Virus record (IMG/VR): IMGVR_UViG_3300009177_000787
Coordinates: 1 to 20,906 of that record
DNA: 20,906 nucleotides
Source: a virus
Reading direction: 5' to 3' (one strand)
Below the pieces are notes generated by a model. That model was not told where the DNA came from. It saw only the letters and a program-made list of their open reading frames with translations, and ran no database searches. Shown piece after piece: positions 1 to 8,267 of this stretch (within the stretch, counting starts at the first letter, position 1; every line of letters begins with the position of its first letter). The translations under genes were made by a program, and so were the position numbers.

Positions 1-2031
1 CGCGCCCTGACGATGCAGTGGTTCACGCCCGACACCGTCGCCTATACCGCCCAGTTCGGCTCCGTTCAGCCGGATCTGGAAACGGTCCTGCGGTTACTGG
101 ACCAGCGGACGCGGTGGAAAACCAGCAACGTCCCTGTCACCGTGTCGACCCCGGGTCCGCCGCCGCCGGGAAGCGTCACCGACGCGACTATCGCCCCGCC
201 GGGATTAAGCGCCAGTTCCATTCAAAGCGTCAACGCGACCACCATCATCGGCCAGATTCAAGCGGGCCAGATCGCCAGCGTCAACGCGGGTTCCATCGTC
301 GGGGTTCTGTCGGCGTCTCAGATCGGGGCGGTCAATGCCAGTACGATTCAGGGGACCATCACAGCGGGCCAAATCGGCAGCGTCAACGCGACCACCATCA
401 ACGGGGTCATCGTGTCGTCCCAGCTAGCGGACCAGATCATCGACAACCTGTCGAAGTACGCGACCGCGTTAACCCCGGTGAAGATCATTCGGACCAGTGA
501 TCCCTGGCCGCCGTCACCGCCGCTTCCGAACAAAAATTACCCGCCGAACAGTTACTTCTACTTCGAACAGAACGGCCACTTCTACCGCATCACAGCAGAC
601 GGCGGGTCCTGGACGGACGCCGGGACGAACCCCGATAGCCTGACGGGGCTTCTGAGTTTCTACACCATCGGGCGGCTGTCGGCCCAGAACATCACCGGCT
701 TAATTCTGGCCGCGCAAATTCAGTCGATCACGGCGGGCCAGATCACTGGGTCGATCCAGGCGGGCCAGATCGGGGGCGTGAACGCGTCGACCATCGTCGG
801 CCAGATCACCGCCGCACAGATTCTGAGCGTCAACGCGAACGCAATCCAGGGGACGATCACCGCCGATAAAATCACGTCCATCGCCGCCAACCAGATCACC
901 GGGAGCTTGACCGCCAGCCAGATCGGCAGTATCAACGCGGCGACCATCACCATCGGTCTGGTCGGGGACAACCAGATCAGCGGGCTGAACGGCGGGAAGA
1001 TTACGGCGGGGTCGATCACCAGTGCTCAACTGAATTCCTACGCGGTCGATATCGGGGACCCGACCGGGGTTTCCGCGATGCCCGCACGAATCCGGGTATG
1101 GTGGGGCGGGGCGGTCATCGGCCAGATTGGTTACCTGAACGAGGTTGGCGCGGGGGCGTACGGCGGCTGGTTCAAGGTCTTCGGGGCGGGCGGCACTTCG
1201 TGGTCGAACGCGAAACTGTACACCGACACCAGCGGGAACGTCTGGGTCCGCGATGTGGACTTCAATATCAGCGGCCAAATCTATACCAGCCCGACGACCC
1301 TGGACGCCACGTATTCCACGTTGGCCTGGGTCAATAAATCGGGGACCGATCAGGCGTCCTTCGTGTCCCGGGGAATGGTCCTGTACTACAACAACAGCAA
1401 AGTCGGCTCCATCGTCCGTTCCCCCAGCGGCGGCTGGATGGATATCGAGTTTAACGCGGGGGCGGCGTACATTCTGTTGTCGGGGAACACCGGGGTCCGC
1501 TCCGACCAGGGCTATTCGGTCGGCGGGACAAAGGTTATCAACTCGTCGGGCCAGTTTACCGGGACCGTCACGGGGACGGTAACGGGGACCGTCAATACCA
1601 GCGGGACCGTGAACGCAAGCGGCGGGTATACCGGGGGAACCTTCAGCGGGTCGTCCGTCAACGTATCCGGTAGCTGTAACGCCAGCGGCGGCTACACCGG
1701 GGGGACGTTCAGCGGTTCAGGGGTCAACGTAAACGGGACCGTTAACGCGGCGGGCGGCCACACGGGCGGCTCCTTCACCGGGGCCGGGGTCAGTTGCCCC
1801 AGTTACGGAATCTCGTGCGGGTCCCTGACCACCAACGGGGGAAACCTAAACTGCGGTCCGTTCGCCGCCAGTGGGGCGGGGTCCGTCGGCGGGAGTTTCA
1901 CGGCGGGCAGTTTCATTCTGAGCGGGTTCGGGACCGCTGTAACCGAAACCGTCGGCCCTATCGCCTTGAGCGGCGGCGGGGTCGTCTATCTGTACTTTAA
2001 ATCCGGCCTGTATTACGGCCACACGAACTAA
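1..2031 (+). CDS. Phage tail fibre / host-specificity protein with repeats (5'-partial)
   Basis: The frame is open to the window edge and the first ATG (nt 13) has no ribosome-binding site, so the gene probably starts upstream. Two blocks (about nt 200-440 and 690-1030) carry a degenerate repeat of roughly 17-18 residues of the form QIxSVNAxTIxGxITA, typical of elongated trimeric phage fibres. They flank an aromatic-rich insert (YFYFEQNGHFYRITADGG). A compact middle part is followed by a Gly/Ser/Thr-rich tail with three 22-residue tandem repeats (nt 1612-1809) and a hydrophobic end. The product should sit at the tail tip or baseplate and contact the host surface. The family is recognised from repeat style and from the second fibre gene downstream; the receptor cannot be inferred. 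It is the first of four rightward tail-region genes. Confidence 0.8.
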   Translation, partial: RALTMQWFTPDTVAYTAQFGSVQPDLETVLRLLDQRTRWKTSNVPVTVSTPGPPPPGSVTDATIAPPGLSASSIQSVNATTIIGQIQAGQIASVNAGSIVGVLSASQIGAVNASTIQGTITAGQIGSVNATTINGVIVSSQLADQIIDNLSKYATALTPVKIIRTSDPWPPSPPLPNKNYPPNSYFYFEQNGHFYRITADGGSWTDAGTNPDSLTGLLSFYTIGRLSAQNITGLILAAQIQSITAGQITGSIQAGQIGGVNASTIVGQITAAQILSVNANAIQGTITADKITSIAANQITGSLTASQIGSINAATITIGLVGDNQISGLNGGKITAGSITSAQLNSYAVDIGDPTGVSAMPARIRVWWGGAVIGQIGYLNEVGAGAYGGWFKVFGAGGTSWSNAKLYTDTSGNVWVRDVDFNISGQIYTSPTTLDATYSTLAWVNKSGTDQASFVSRGMVLYYNNSKVGSIVRSPSGGWMDIEFNAGAAYILLSGNTGVRSDQGYSVGGTKVINSSGQFTGTVTGTVTGTVNTSGTVNASGGYTGGTFSGSSVNVSGSCNASGGYTGGTFSGSGVNVNGTVNAAGGHTGGSFTGAGVSCPSYGISCGSLTTNGGNLNCGPFAASGAGSVGGSFTAGSFILSGFGTAVTETVGPIALSGGGVVYLYFKSGLYYGHTN
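1612..1809 (+). repeat. Three 66-bp tandem repeats in the fibre gene
   Basis: Three in-frame copies start at nt 1612, 1678 and 1744. Each encodes 22 residues around NASGGYTGGTFSG followed by a variable VNV-type segment. They are preceded by a GTVTGTVTGTVN stretch. Such Gly-rich repeats are common in phage adhesin tips and are prone to copy-number change by recombination. Confidence 0.75.
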
Positions 2032-2042
2032 GGAGACGAACA

Positions 2043-2282
2043 ATGGAAGAACCGGAAATCAAGAACGCGGCACATGCCGACGTCGAGAACTACCCGCTGG
2101 ACGAAGCCCTGATCGGGTTACTGGCGGATATCAACCAGCAGATTATGCCGCTCCAGGCTCAACGCCAGGGGGCACTGGTCCTGTTTATCCGCCAGCAGAA
2201 ACTGACGGGGAACTGGCAGGTTGCGGAGAATGGCCGGGAACTGGTGAAGGTCACCGCCCCCGCTCAAGTCCCCACCACATAG
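2043..2282 (+). CDS. Small phage protein between two fibre genes
   Basis: This 79-residue acidic protein lies 11 bp after the first fibre gene, with AAGGAG about 7 nt before its ATG. Its central helix (residues about 18-50) alternates hydrophobic and polar residues (LLADINQQIMPLQAQRQGALVLFIRQQKL) and looks able to form a coiled coil. No Cys, signal peptide or membrane span is visible. I recall similar small proteins encoded among tail genes of other phages, but no function is known to me. Position suggests a fibre accessory or assembly role, which is inference only. Confidence 0.65.
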   Translation: MEEPEIKNAAHADVENYPLDEALIGLLADINQQIMPLQAQRQGALVLFIRQQKLTGNWQVAENGRELVKVTAPAQVPTT

Positions 2283-2292
2283 GAGAACGGCC

Positions 2293-5085
2293 ATGATGCC
2301 GCCGAACACATCGCCGCGAGACTTCCGCCCGGGCCGGTTCCGTTTACCGCCCGGGTTCAAGCTCTGGCCCGACATGTCCCAGGCGTTGGATATCGGACCG
2401 CCCTTGACCCAGGTCACACTGCCCAGTACGTCGCGGATGTGGCCCGACCAGTTCCCCGCGTTACTGGCCCCGGCGTTTCCTGAAACCCCGCCGATTCCGC
2501 CGACCGTCGCGGCGGGGGACCTGATCACGGCGGTTCACGAGAACACCGTCACCGAAGGGATTAACGATCTGTGGATCGACCTGCAATGGTTGGCCGCGAA
2601 TGCCGCCGTGAACCCGACGACCACCAAGGGGGACTTGATCGTAAACGACGGCGGCGTCCTGGCCCGGGTCCCGGTCGGAACCGACGCCCAGGTCCTGACC
2701 GCCGACTCTACCCTGCCGCTGGGGATCAAGTGGGCAACGGCGACGGCCCCGGCGGCGGTTTCCAGCGTCTTTAACCGGACGGGTGCGGTCGTCGCGGTCG
2801 CGGGGGACTACACCGCCGCGATGGTGACGAACGCGGTGTCCACGCTGGGATCGTACGCGGACCCGGCCTGGATTAGTTCCCTGTCCTGGGCGAAGATCAC
2901 GGGCGCGCCCGCGACGTTCCCGCCCGCGACCCATACCCACGATGCCGCCGCTATCGTGTCGGGCGTGATCTCTACCGCACGGCTTGGTACGGGAACGGCG
3001 AATGCGGGCGTATTTCTGCGCGGTGACGGCACGTGGGCGGCGGTGGGCACCGGAACTTCGCAGACCCCGTGGACCAGCGACATCGACGCGGCGGGTTTCG
3101 CGCTTACAAAGACCAGCAAAGTCAGTTTCACATCGGGCGGGGTTTCAGTCGGCCAACTGATCACTGGCGGTATAGGGCAGATCCGCTTAGAAGCCGACGT
3201 TGGTAAATCCCTGGTGGTCACGGGCGACCCGCTCACCATGTCATCCCGTTCTGATGACCTCATATTTCGGACAACGGCGACCGAACGGGCACGCATCACC
3301 GCAGCAGGTCTGGTGGGCATCGGCAGAGTTCCCACCACATACCCGCTGGAAGTCGCGGGGGATGTGAACGTCACCGGGGCGTACCGTGTCAACGGGGTTC
3401 CGATAGGGACCGGCGGCGGGAACCAGACGCCGTGGACCAGCGACATTAAAGGCGCACAGTTCGGGCTGTGGGACGTGCGTTATATTTCCATCGGTCAGGC
3501 TATTTTGCAAAACGCACCGTCGGTCGGCCTCTCAATGATCGGGAATGGTGGTCTGACCAGCGTCAACGTGGTCGAGCAAACCGCCACTGGCGCGTGCGGT
3601 CTTACGCTGAACAACGACGCTTCGCATCAGGCACGCGTATATCTTTACGGCAGCGGAGTCGGGGGCGCACCCAACGCCTTGGTACTTGCCACGGTCGATC
3701 CCTTCCCGATTTCATTTCAGACCAGCAATACGGAACGGATGCGGATCACGGGGGCGGGAAGTGTTGGGATTGGCGTCGCCGCGCCCGGGGCACCATTAGA
3801 GATTTTGGGCGGCACCGCAGGGGCCGACGCCCCGGCTGGCGGAATCATCCTGGCAAGGTATCACGGGAGCGATTATCGCGCCAGCGCGATTTATGACTGG
3901 TACGACTCCGCGAGTACGTTCGAACGTCTGGCGTTCGCGGTCAGCGCATCCGCGAACCCTTACGGAGCACCCGCCGTAATGACGTTGGACCAAGCGGGCA
4001 ACGTGGGCATCGGCACCGGGAGCGGGGCTATCGGGAACAGGGTAATTATTCTCCCGGCGGCGAATCCGTCTACCGTCGCGGCGGCGAATACGCTGGCTAT
4101 CGGTGAGGCTTCAAACAACGGCAGTTACCGCCTGAACTTTGGTTATGCCGTCGTATTGAACGGGAATAATTGGGCTGGCGTGATCCAGTCTAATGTCGGC
4201 GGGGCGACAGGTGCCATCTGCATCAACCCTGCGGGGGGACAGGTCCTGGTGGGGACGAGCAGTAACCCGCTGAATTTCGGGATGACTGTCAGTTCACAGT
4301 TGGCCGTCACCCAGGCCGCGAATCTTTACCTGACCCTTGGACTGGACCCCGGCGGCTACGCCGGTTCCGGGGTCACCGGATCGGGAATGTGGTACGACAC
4401 CACGAATAACTGTATGCGGCTGGAATCCCTGACCGGCGGTGTCGCGTGGCGCGGCGTTACGACCTGCGTGAACGGCGGCTACTTCGGAATCGGCATCGTG
4501 GCCCCCCAGTTTCTACTGTCGTTGGGGGCGGGTGCCCAGACCCGCAAGCTGGCCATCTATGACAACGCTGGCGACTTCATAGGATTCGGCCTCGCTCAAG
4601 CAACGTTACGTTACGACGCGGGCGCAAGTGCCGCCCACGTGTGGTACACGGGCAGTCAGGTCGAGCGGATGCGGATCACGTCGGCGGGTCTGGTCGGGAT
4701 CGCGGGGACCCCCGGGTGCAACCTTGACGTGGCGGGCTGGATTCGGGCGACGGCGATCGGGACCCCGCCGTCAGCGGGCAAGGGCGTCAACATCTTCTAC
4801 CATGGCCCGAATGATTCTGGGAGTATCCACGCTTACGACTACACCCTAGGCGTCTACAAAAAACTAACTGTCGATGGTGCCCCGCTGCAACTATGCGGGT
4901 CATTCGGGGCAGGTAACGTAGCGATTGGAACCCTGACCCCGGCGTACAAATTGGACGTCCTGGGGGACGTGAACTGTTCTGGCGCGTTCCGCGTGAACGG
5001 AGTACCTAAACTGGCCCAATTGGAAGCCGCCCTTAGTGAAATCAGCGTGCGGCTTAGTAAGCTCGAAGGAGCGAAAAATCAATGA
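2293..5085 (+). CDS. Long phage tail fibre protein with GIG-type repeats
   Basis: This 930-residue protein has the mosaic repeats of phage side-tail fibres. Near the N-terminal third are TTKGDLIVNDGG, SVFNRTGAVVAVAGDY and ATHTHDAAAIVSGVIS with GVFLRGDGTWAAV. QTPWTSDI occurs twice. Further on, ERxRITxAGxVGI units are each followed by PLEVxGD or LDVAG, and RVNGVP occurs twice. The last 25 residues (AQLEAALSEISVRLSKLEG) form a heptad coiled coil fit to trimerise the fibre. No intramolecular chaperone or peptidase domain is recognisable. Start: ATG with AGGAGA about 9 nt upstream. It ends in a 4-bp overlap with the next gene. A second fibre with a different repeat type suggests a composite adsorption apparatus. 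Confidence 0.85.
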   Translation: MMPPNTSPRDFRPGRFRLPPGFKLWPDMSQALDIGPPLTQVTLPSTSRMWPDQFPALLAPAFPETPPIPPTVAAGDLITAVHENTVTEGINDLWIDLQWLAANAAVNPTTTKGDLIVNDGGVLARVPVGTDAQVLTADSTLPLGIKWATATAPAAVSSVFNRTGAVVAVAGDYTAAMVTNAVSTLGSYADPAWISSLSWAKITGAPATFPPATHTHDAAAIVSGVISTARLGTGTANAGVFLRGDGTWAAVGTGTSQTPWTSDIDAAGFALTKTSKVSFTSGGVSVGQLITGGIGQIRLEADVGKSLVVTGDPLTMSSRSDDLIFRTTATERARITAAGLVGIGRVPTTYPLEVAGDVNVTGAYRVNGVPIGTGGGNQTPWTSDIKGAQFGLWDVRYISIGQAILQNAPSVGLSMIGNGGLTSVNVVEQTATGACGLTLNNDASHQARVYLYGSGVGGAPNALVLATVDPFPISFQTSNTERMRITGAGSVGIGVAAPGAPLEILGGTAGADAPAGGIILARYHGSDYRASAIYDWYDSASTFERLAFAVSASANPYGAPAVMTLDQAGNVGIGTGSGAIGNRVIILPAANPSTVAAANTLAIGEASNNGSYRLNFGYAVVLNGNNWAGVIQSNVGGATGAICINPAGGQVLVGTSSNPLNFGMTVSSQLAVTQAANLYLTLGLDPGGYAGSGVTGSGMWYDTTNNCMRLESLTGGVAWRGVTTCVNGGYFGIGIVAPQFLLSLGAGAQTRKLAIYDNAGDFIGFGLAQATLRYDAGASAAHVWYTGSQVERMRITSAGLVGIAGTPGCNLDVAGWIRATAIGTPPSAGKGVNIFYHGPNDSGSIHAYDYTLGVYKKLTVDGAPLQLCGSFGAGNVAIGTLTPAYKLDVLGDVNCSGAFRVNGVPKLAQLEAALSEISVRLSKLEGAKNQ

Positions 5086-5369
5086 CCTACAAAGAAAGTA
5101 ACGACCTGATGAACGACCCTGAATTTCGGGGCCGCGTCAAAGTATCCGCGCTGAAGTACGCCGACTCCATCATCGGTGAGCCGGTGAATACGTCGGCTCA
5201 CAACACACGGCTGCGTTGGGCGCAGCGTACGTTCCAGGTGCCGGAACAAGTCGCGATAGAATTGCAACCGCCAGTGGTGATGGACCCGGCAGTCCAAACA
5301 GATGGAGCGGCGATCGCGGACGCCGCCCTTCAGGGTAGCGTGGAGACGGTCGTCAACAAAACTTTGTAG
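5082..5369 (+). CDS. Small phage protein at the end of the tail operon
   Basis: This 95-residue protein overlaps the fibre gene stop by ATGA and has AAGGAG about 10 nt upstream. It has no Cys motif and no membrane segment. Residues 25-60 (YADSIIGEPVNTSAHNTRLRWAQRTF) resemble small structural proteins found after fibre genes in phages with Pro-rich tail-region proteins, though I cannot name a family. It is the last gene before a long non-coding stretch, so it likely ends the late transcript. Function unknown. Confidence 0.65.
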   Translation: MTYKESNDLMNDPEFRGRVKVSALKYADSIIGEPVNTSAHNTRLRWAQRTFQVPEQVAIELQPPVVMDPAVQTDGAAIADAALQGSVETVVNKTL

Positions 5370-5372
5370 GAA

Positions 5373-5397
5373 TTCGCCCCCCGCGAAAATATTTTTT
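5373..5397 (+). terminator. Weak rho-independent terminator candidate
   Basis: TTCGC (5373-5377) and GCGAA (5383-5387) form a 5-bp stem around a CCCCC loop, followed by AATATTTTTT. The stem is short, so termination would be modest. Its position just after the last tail gene fits a late-operon terminator. Confidence 0.35.
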
Positions 5398-5426
5398 CGT
5401 TACAATTCGCGGCAAAATTCGCGGGG
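5379..5426. repeat. Nine-bp inverted repeat with AT-rich centre
   Basis: CCCCGCGAA (5379-5387) is the exact reverse complement of TTCGCGGGG (5418-5426), separated by 30 bp that contain TTCGCGG again (5406-5412) and GTTACAAT. It overlaps the terminator candidate. The structure could be an alternative hairpin or a protein-binding site. Confidence 0.45.
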
Positions 5427-5717
5427 TCGTTGTATAACGGTTCAGGAAAGGCGCGACATGCGTTTTGTCGGTCATCAGCGACCGGCGTGCCGTTCACCGT
5501 CGTCCGCCGTGGAAACCCCTTGATAGGCGGTTTTCCTGCCGGTTTTGCTTCGGAGGACAAGCCTGTTACACCGCCGCGTTGTGCGGCACCATGTATTACT
5601 TTGCGTCGTTAGTTGCAGTAACCGTCCGTCATAACCGAATCAGTCACGCACACATCCGACCGCATACGACCTACACATACTTCGTGGCAACTTACTGATC
5701 CAGCGGCAGTTGGGGTC

Positions 5718-5746
5718 TTGACACTTAGTTCGCGTCGGCGTATATC
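5718..5746 (+). promoter_or_regulatory. Sigma70-type promoter of the early operon
   Basis: A perfect -35 box TTGACA (5718-5723) is followed after 17 bp by TATATC (5741-5746), a 5/6 match to the -10 consensus. Transcription would begin near nt 5753, about 105 nt before the first early gene at 5859. It is the best sigma70 match I found in the window. It points into the YqaJ/RecT operon, consistent with an immediate-early promoter. Confidence 0.8.
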
Positions 5747-5858
5747 TGAGTTTCAAGGGGAACGCATCCAGGGCGGCAATACCTGATTGATGCGGCGGAA
5801 CGGTTCCCTTTGGCTAACCCGAAACCAACGACTGGAACGAACGGGAGAAGTGTGCCTA

Positions 5859-6134
5859 ATGCCGCGAATCACGCCGATAGATAACGAGAAATTCCCCCGG
5901 GTAAATACCCGAATTACCAGGGAAGCCCTGGAGCGGTTGAATTACGCCTGTGAAGTTCGCGAACGTACGGAGCCGCGAATCTGCCCGCAGGGAACAATCC
6001 TGACCGAACTACTGATGAAGCACCTGGAGCCGACCCCGGCCCAACGTTCGGCGGCGGACGCCCCACCGGCCCCGGCGAAAAAGAAAAAACCGAAGTCCAG
6101 TAAACGCACCGAACCGAAAGCGATCAGTGCATGA
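5859..6134 (+). CDS. Ribbon-helix-helix-like small basic protein
   Basis: I chose the ATG at 5859 because GGAGAA lies 9 nt upstream; the frame extends 24 codons further but those are Arg-rich and unconvincing. The 91-residue product has a strand (RVNTRIT, residues 14-20), a helix (21-34) and, after a short turn, a second helix (TILTELLMKHL, 47-56), the order seen in ribbon-helix-helix DNA-binding proteins. A Lys/Pro-rich basic tail (72-88) follows. It is the first gene after the early promoter, where phages often place a regulator. Two extra Cys residues (31 and 42) are unusual for the fold. A regulator role is inferred. Confidence 0.55.
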   Translation: MPRITPIDNEKFPRVNTRITREALERLNYACEVRERTEPRICPQGTILTELLMKHLEPTPAQRSAADAPPAPAKKKKPKSSKRTEPKAISA

Positions 6135-6334
6135 CGCCCGCCGAACGGGTCGCGTTGTTGGTCCAGGAGGACGTCGAACTGACCCGGCGCGACGCCGCCG
6201 CGCACCCGTGCGATCACTGTAAGGCCGCGTTGGGTTCGGACTACTTCGACACGAACTGGTTGTGCCCGGGGTGCCGGGAGATTCTGTGGGAACGGCTGAA
6301 GTGGGAGCCGTACCGCGAGAAGGAGGTCAAGTGA
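6131..6334 (+). CDS. Small zinc-ribbon protein
   Basis: This 67-residue protein overlaps the previous gene by ATGA. CDHC (residues 27-30) and CPGC (45-48), 14 residues apart, would bind one zinc ion in a ribbon. The N-terminal helix and the WxRLKWEPYREKEVK tail are charged. Its stop overlaps the GTG start of the exonuclease gene, so translation is probably coupled. Partner and target are unknown. Confidence 0.65.
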   Translation: MTPAERVALLVQEDVELTRRDAAAHPCDHCKAALGSDYFDTNWLCPGCREILWERLKWEPYREKEVK

Positions 6335-7329
6335 TAGATCACGAAATACGCAAGACGGGGATCGGCGGTAGCGAAGTCGCCGCCCTGTACGGTGAAGACG
6401 AATTTAAAACCGCGTTCGGGGTCTGGGCCAGCAAAAAGGGCGGCCTGGAGCGGACCCCTGACGCGGTCAATTCGCGGATGATGATCGGGAAGGTCCTGGA
6501 ACCGGCGGTCCTCCAGCTGTACCAGCGGATGAAACCGGAGAAGCAGGTCGTCTATACGGACGTCACGTTCCAGCACCCGTCGCGGCCCTTCCAGGTCTAT
6601 TCCCCGGACGCCCTGATCGTCGGGGAAAAACGCGGGGTCGAGGTCAAGGTCGTTTTCTGGGACCAGCGCGGCAAGTGGGGCTGGGACCCCGATTCGATTC
6701 CGACCCGGGTCCTGTTCCAGTGCTGGTGGTATATGGCCGCGATGGGCTACGACACGTGGGACGTGGTCGCGTTGATTGGCGAAGACCTTCCACGAATCTA
6801 CACCATCGACCGGCTGATTCCCGCCGAAGAAAAGGCCATGTTGGATTACGTGGAGTCCTGGTGGCGGCGGTTCATTGAAGGGGACGAAGAGCCGCCCCTG
6901 GACAACAGCGAAGACGCGGCCCGCCTTGTCGCCCAACGGTATCCCCGCCATAAGCGGCCCGACATGCGGGAAGCGACGGAAGCGGAAACCCTGATCCTGG
7001 AAAAGTACGTGACCCTGCGGATTCTCCAGCGGGAACTGAAGAGCGAACAGACCGGCCTGGAAACCCTGATCAAGAACGCCATCGGGGACCGGGAAGGTCT
7101 GACCTGGGGGGACCAGTACGCGTTCACGTGGCGACGGTCGAAGGACGGAACGGAGATCAATTACGAAGCGATGGCGCTGACCCTGCTCCACAATTTCGTG
7201 AAGGACCCCGCCGACCGGCTGGTGGTCGAATCCCTGCACACCGTCCCGAAGGAAGGATCGCGGCGGATTCGGCTGAATCACCCGGAGTTTAACCGGACCA
7301 CGCGGAAAAACCTGGAGGTGTCCGCATGA
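6331..7329 (+). CDS. YqaJ-family viral recombinase exonuclease
   Basis: The start is GTG at 6331, overlapping the previous stop (GTGA) with AGGAGG 5 nt upstream; an ATG 69 nt earlier lies inside the upstream gene and lacks support. The 332-residue protein shows the lambda-exonuclease/YqaJ fold signature: GIGGSEVAALYG (10-21), GKVLEP with Glu57, SPDAL with Asp93, VEVKV with Glu104 and Lys106, and a helix starting FQCWWYM with Gln130. The family degrades one strand of dsDNA ends from 5' to 3', using metal ions, to expose ssDNA for annealing. The RecT gene follows directly with a 4-bp overlap, the usual two-component phage recombination pair. The C-terminal third is helical (residues about 220-260). 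Confidence 0.92.
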   Translation: MIDHEIRKTGIGGSEVAALYGEDEFKTAFGVWASKKGGLERTPDAVNSRMMIGKVLEPAVLQLYQRMKPEKQVVYTDVTFQHPSRPFQVYSPDALIVGEKRGVEVKVVFWDQRGKWGWDPDSIPTRVLFQCWWYMAAMGYDTWDVVALIGEDLPRIYTIDRLIPAEEKAMLDYVESWWRRFIEGDEEPPLDNSEDAARLVAQRYPRHKRPDMREATEAETLILEKYVTLRILQRELKSEQTGLETLIKNAIGDREGLTWGDQYAFTWRRSKDGTEINYEAMALTLLHNFVKDPADRLVVESLHTVPKEGSRRIRLNHPEFNRTTRKNLEVSA

Positions 7330-8267
7330 CCCCTGAACCCGAACAACCGCCGACCCAGACCGACGAAATCGACCGGACCGCCGTCAGCGATGTAGCGGTT
7401 CGGATCGCCAAACAACCAGGGACCGTCCGCGACGTTCTCCGGGGGGAACGGTTCCTTCGGGAACTGGCCGCCACCAAGCTGGTCACTCCCGAACGGTTCG
7501 TCCGTATCGCGTTGACGACCATGATGCGGATACCCGAACTGGCCGACTGTTCCCGGGAAAGTTTATTCCAGTGTCTGCTCGACCTGTCCAGTTACGGCCT
7601 GGAACCCGACGGACGCCGCGCCCACCTGATCCCGTTTCGAAACCGGAAAATGTGCAAGTGCGGCCACCGCCAGGATAGCCATCGCGGCCAGGACTGCACG
7701 TTGTGTGACTGCCGGGAACGCCGCGAACTACTGGAATGTACCCTGATCATCGACTACAAGGGGCTGGCCGAACTGGTCCGCCGGTCGGGCGATGTCAGCT
7801 ACATGCACGCCGATGTCGTATACGAAGGGGACGAATGGGACGCCAGTTTCGGGACCAACGCCCACTTGGTGCACAAGATGGGTGCGGTTCGCGGCGGCAA
7901 GCCGCTGTGGTATTACTCCTTCGTCCGGTTTAAGGACGGGACCGAAGATTTCCGCATCCTGCGGCCAGCGGACGTGGAGAAGGTTCGCCGCCGGTCGAAG
8001 TCCCCGGACGTCGGACCCTGGCAGACCGATTACGACGCGATGGGGATTAAGACCGCGTTCCGCCAACATGCCAAGTGGTTGCCCCTATCCCCCGAAGTCC
8101 GCGACAAGATCGAACGGGAAGATGCCATCGACATCGCCCCGGACGACCAGGGACCCGTCGACGAAGTCCCCGAACAGCCAGCGGTGCGGACGGCCCGGGT
8201 TCGCGGAAAGATCCTGAACCCGCCCGCCCTACCGCCCCAGGCCGAACCAGCGGAGGAGACGTTATGA
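7326..8267 (+). CDS. recT: RecT-family ssDNA-annealing protein with zinc-like insert
   Basis: This 313-residue protein has RecT hallmarks: FLRELAATKLVTPERFVRIALTTMMR (43-68, N-terminal helices), CLLDLSSYGLEPDGRRAHLIPF (83-104), IIDYKGLAELVRRSG (141-155), VVYEGDEW (164-171), and an acidic Pro-rich tail. The family anneals complementary single strands after exonuclease resection. It overlaps the YqaJ gene by ATGA. Between LIPF and the IIDYKGL motif, where RecT proteins usually have a short link, there is an insert with Cys110, Cys112, His114, His119, Cys124, Cys127 and Cys129, arranged like a small zinc knuckle of the CxCGH...H...CxxCxC type. The core motifs remain intact on both sides, so the protein should be functional. 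Confidence 0.9.
   Translation: MTPEPEQPPTQTDEIDRTAVSDVAVRIAKQPGTVRDVLRGERFLRELAATKLVTPERFVRIALTTMMRIPELADCSRESLFQCLLDLSSYGLEPDGRRAHLIPFRNRKMCKCGHRQDSHRGQDCTLCDCRERRELLECTLIIDYKGLAELVRRSGDVSYMHADVVYEGDEWDASFGTNAHLVHKMGAVRGGKPLWYYSFVRFKDGTEDFRILRPADVEKVRRRSKSPDVGPWQTDYDAMGIKTAFRQHAKWLPLSPEVRDKIEREDAIDIAPDDQGPVDEVPEQPAVRTARVRGKILNPPALPPQAEPAEETL

Larger units (their letters stand above)
5370..5858. other. Non-coding control region between tail and early genes
   Basis: About 490 bp without a convincing gene and visibly less G+C-rich than its flanks. In order it holds a small hairpin followed by T residues (5373-5397), a larger inverted repeat (5379-5426), the 8-mer GTTACAAT (5399-5406), a TATAAC element (5433-5438), a small hairpin GCCGC/GCGGC (5573-5587) and a sigma70-type promoter (5718-5746). 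A 21-codon ORF at 5458-5523 follows AGGAAAGG at a good distance but has no protein-like character. A small RNA or leader transcript is possible but not demonstrable by eye. Confidence 0.6.

Noticed and set aside
2293-5085. Diversity-generating retroelement target in the fibre gene
   Set aside because: No reverse transcriptase or template repeat is seen anywhere in the window.
5787-5858. Longer N-terminus for the RHH-like protein from the ATG at 5787
   Set aside because: These 24 codons are Arg-rich, lack a good ribosome-binding site, and the ATG at 5859 is well preceded by GGAGAA.
6241-7281. Minus-strand open frame of 346 codons
   Set aside because: It lies opposite the YqaJ gene, whose catalytic motifs are intact; such antisense frames are common in G+C-rich DNA.
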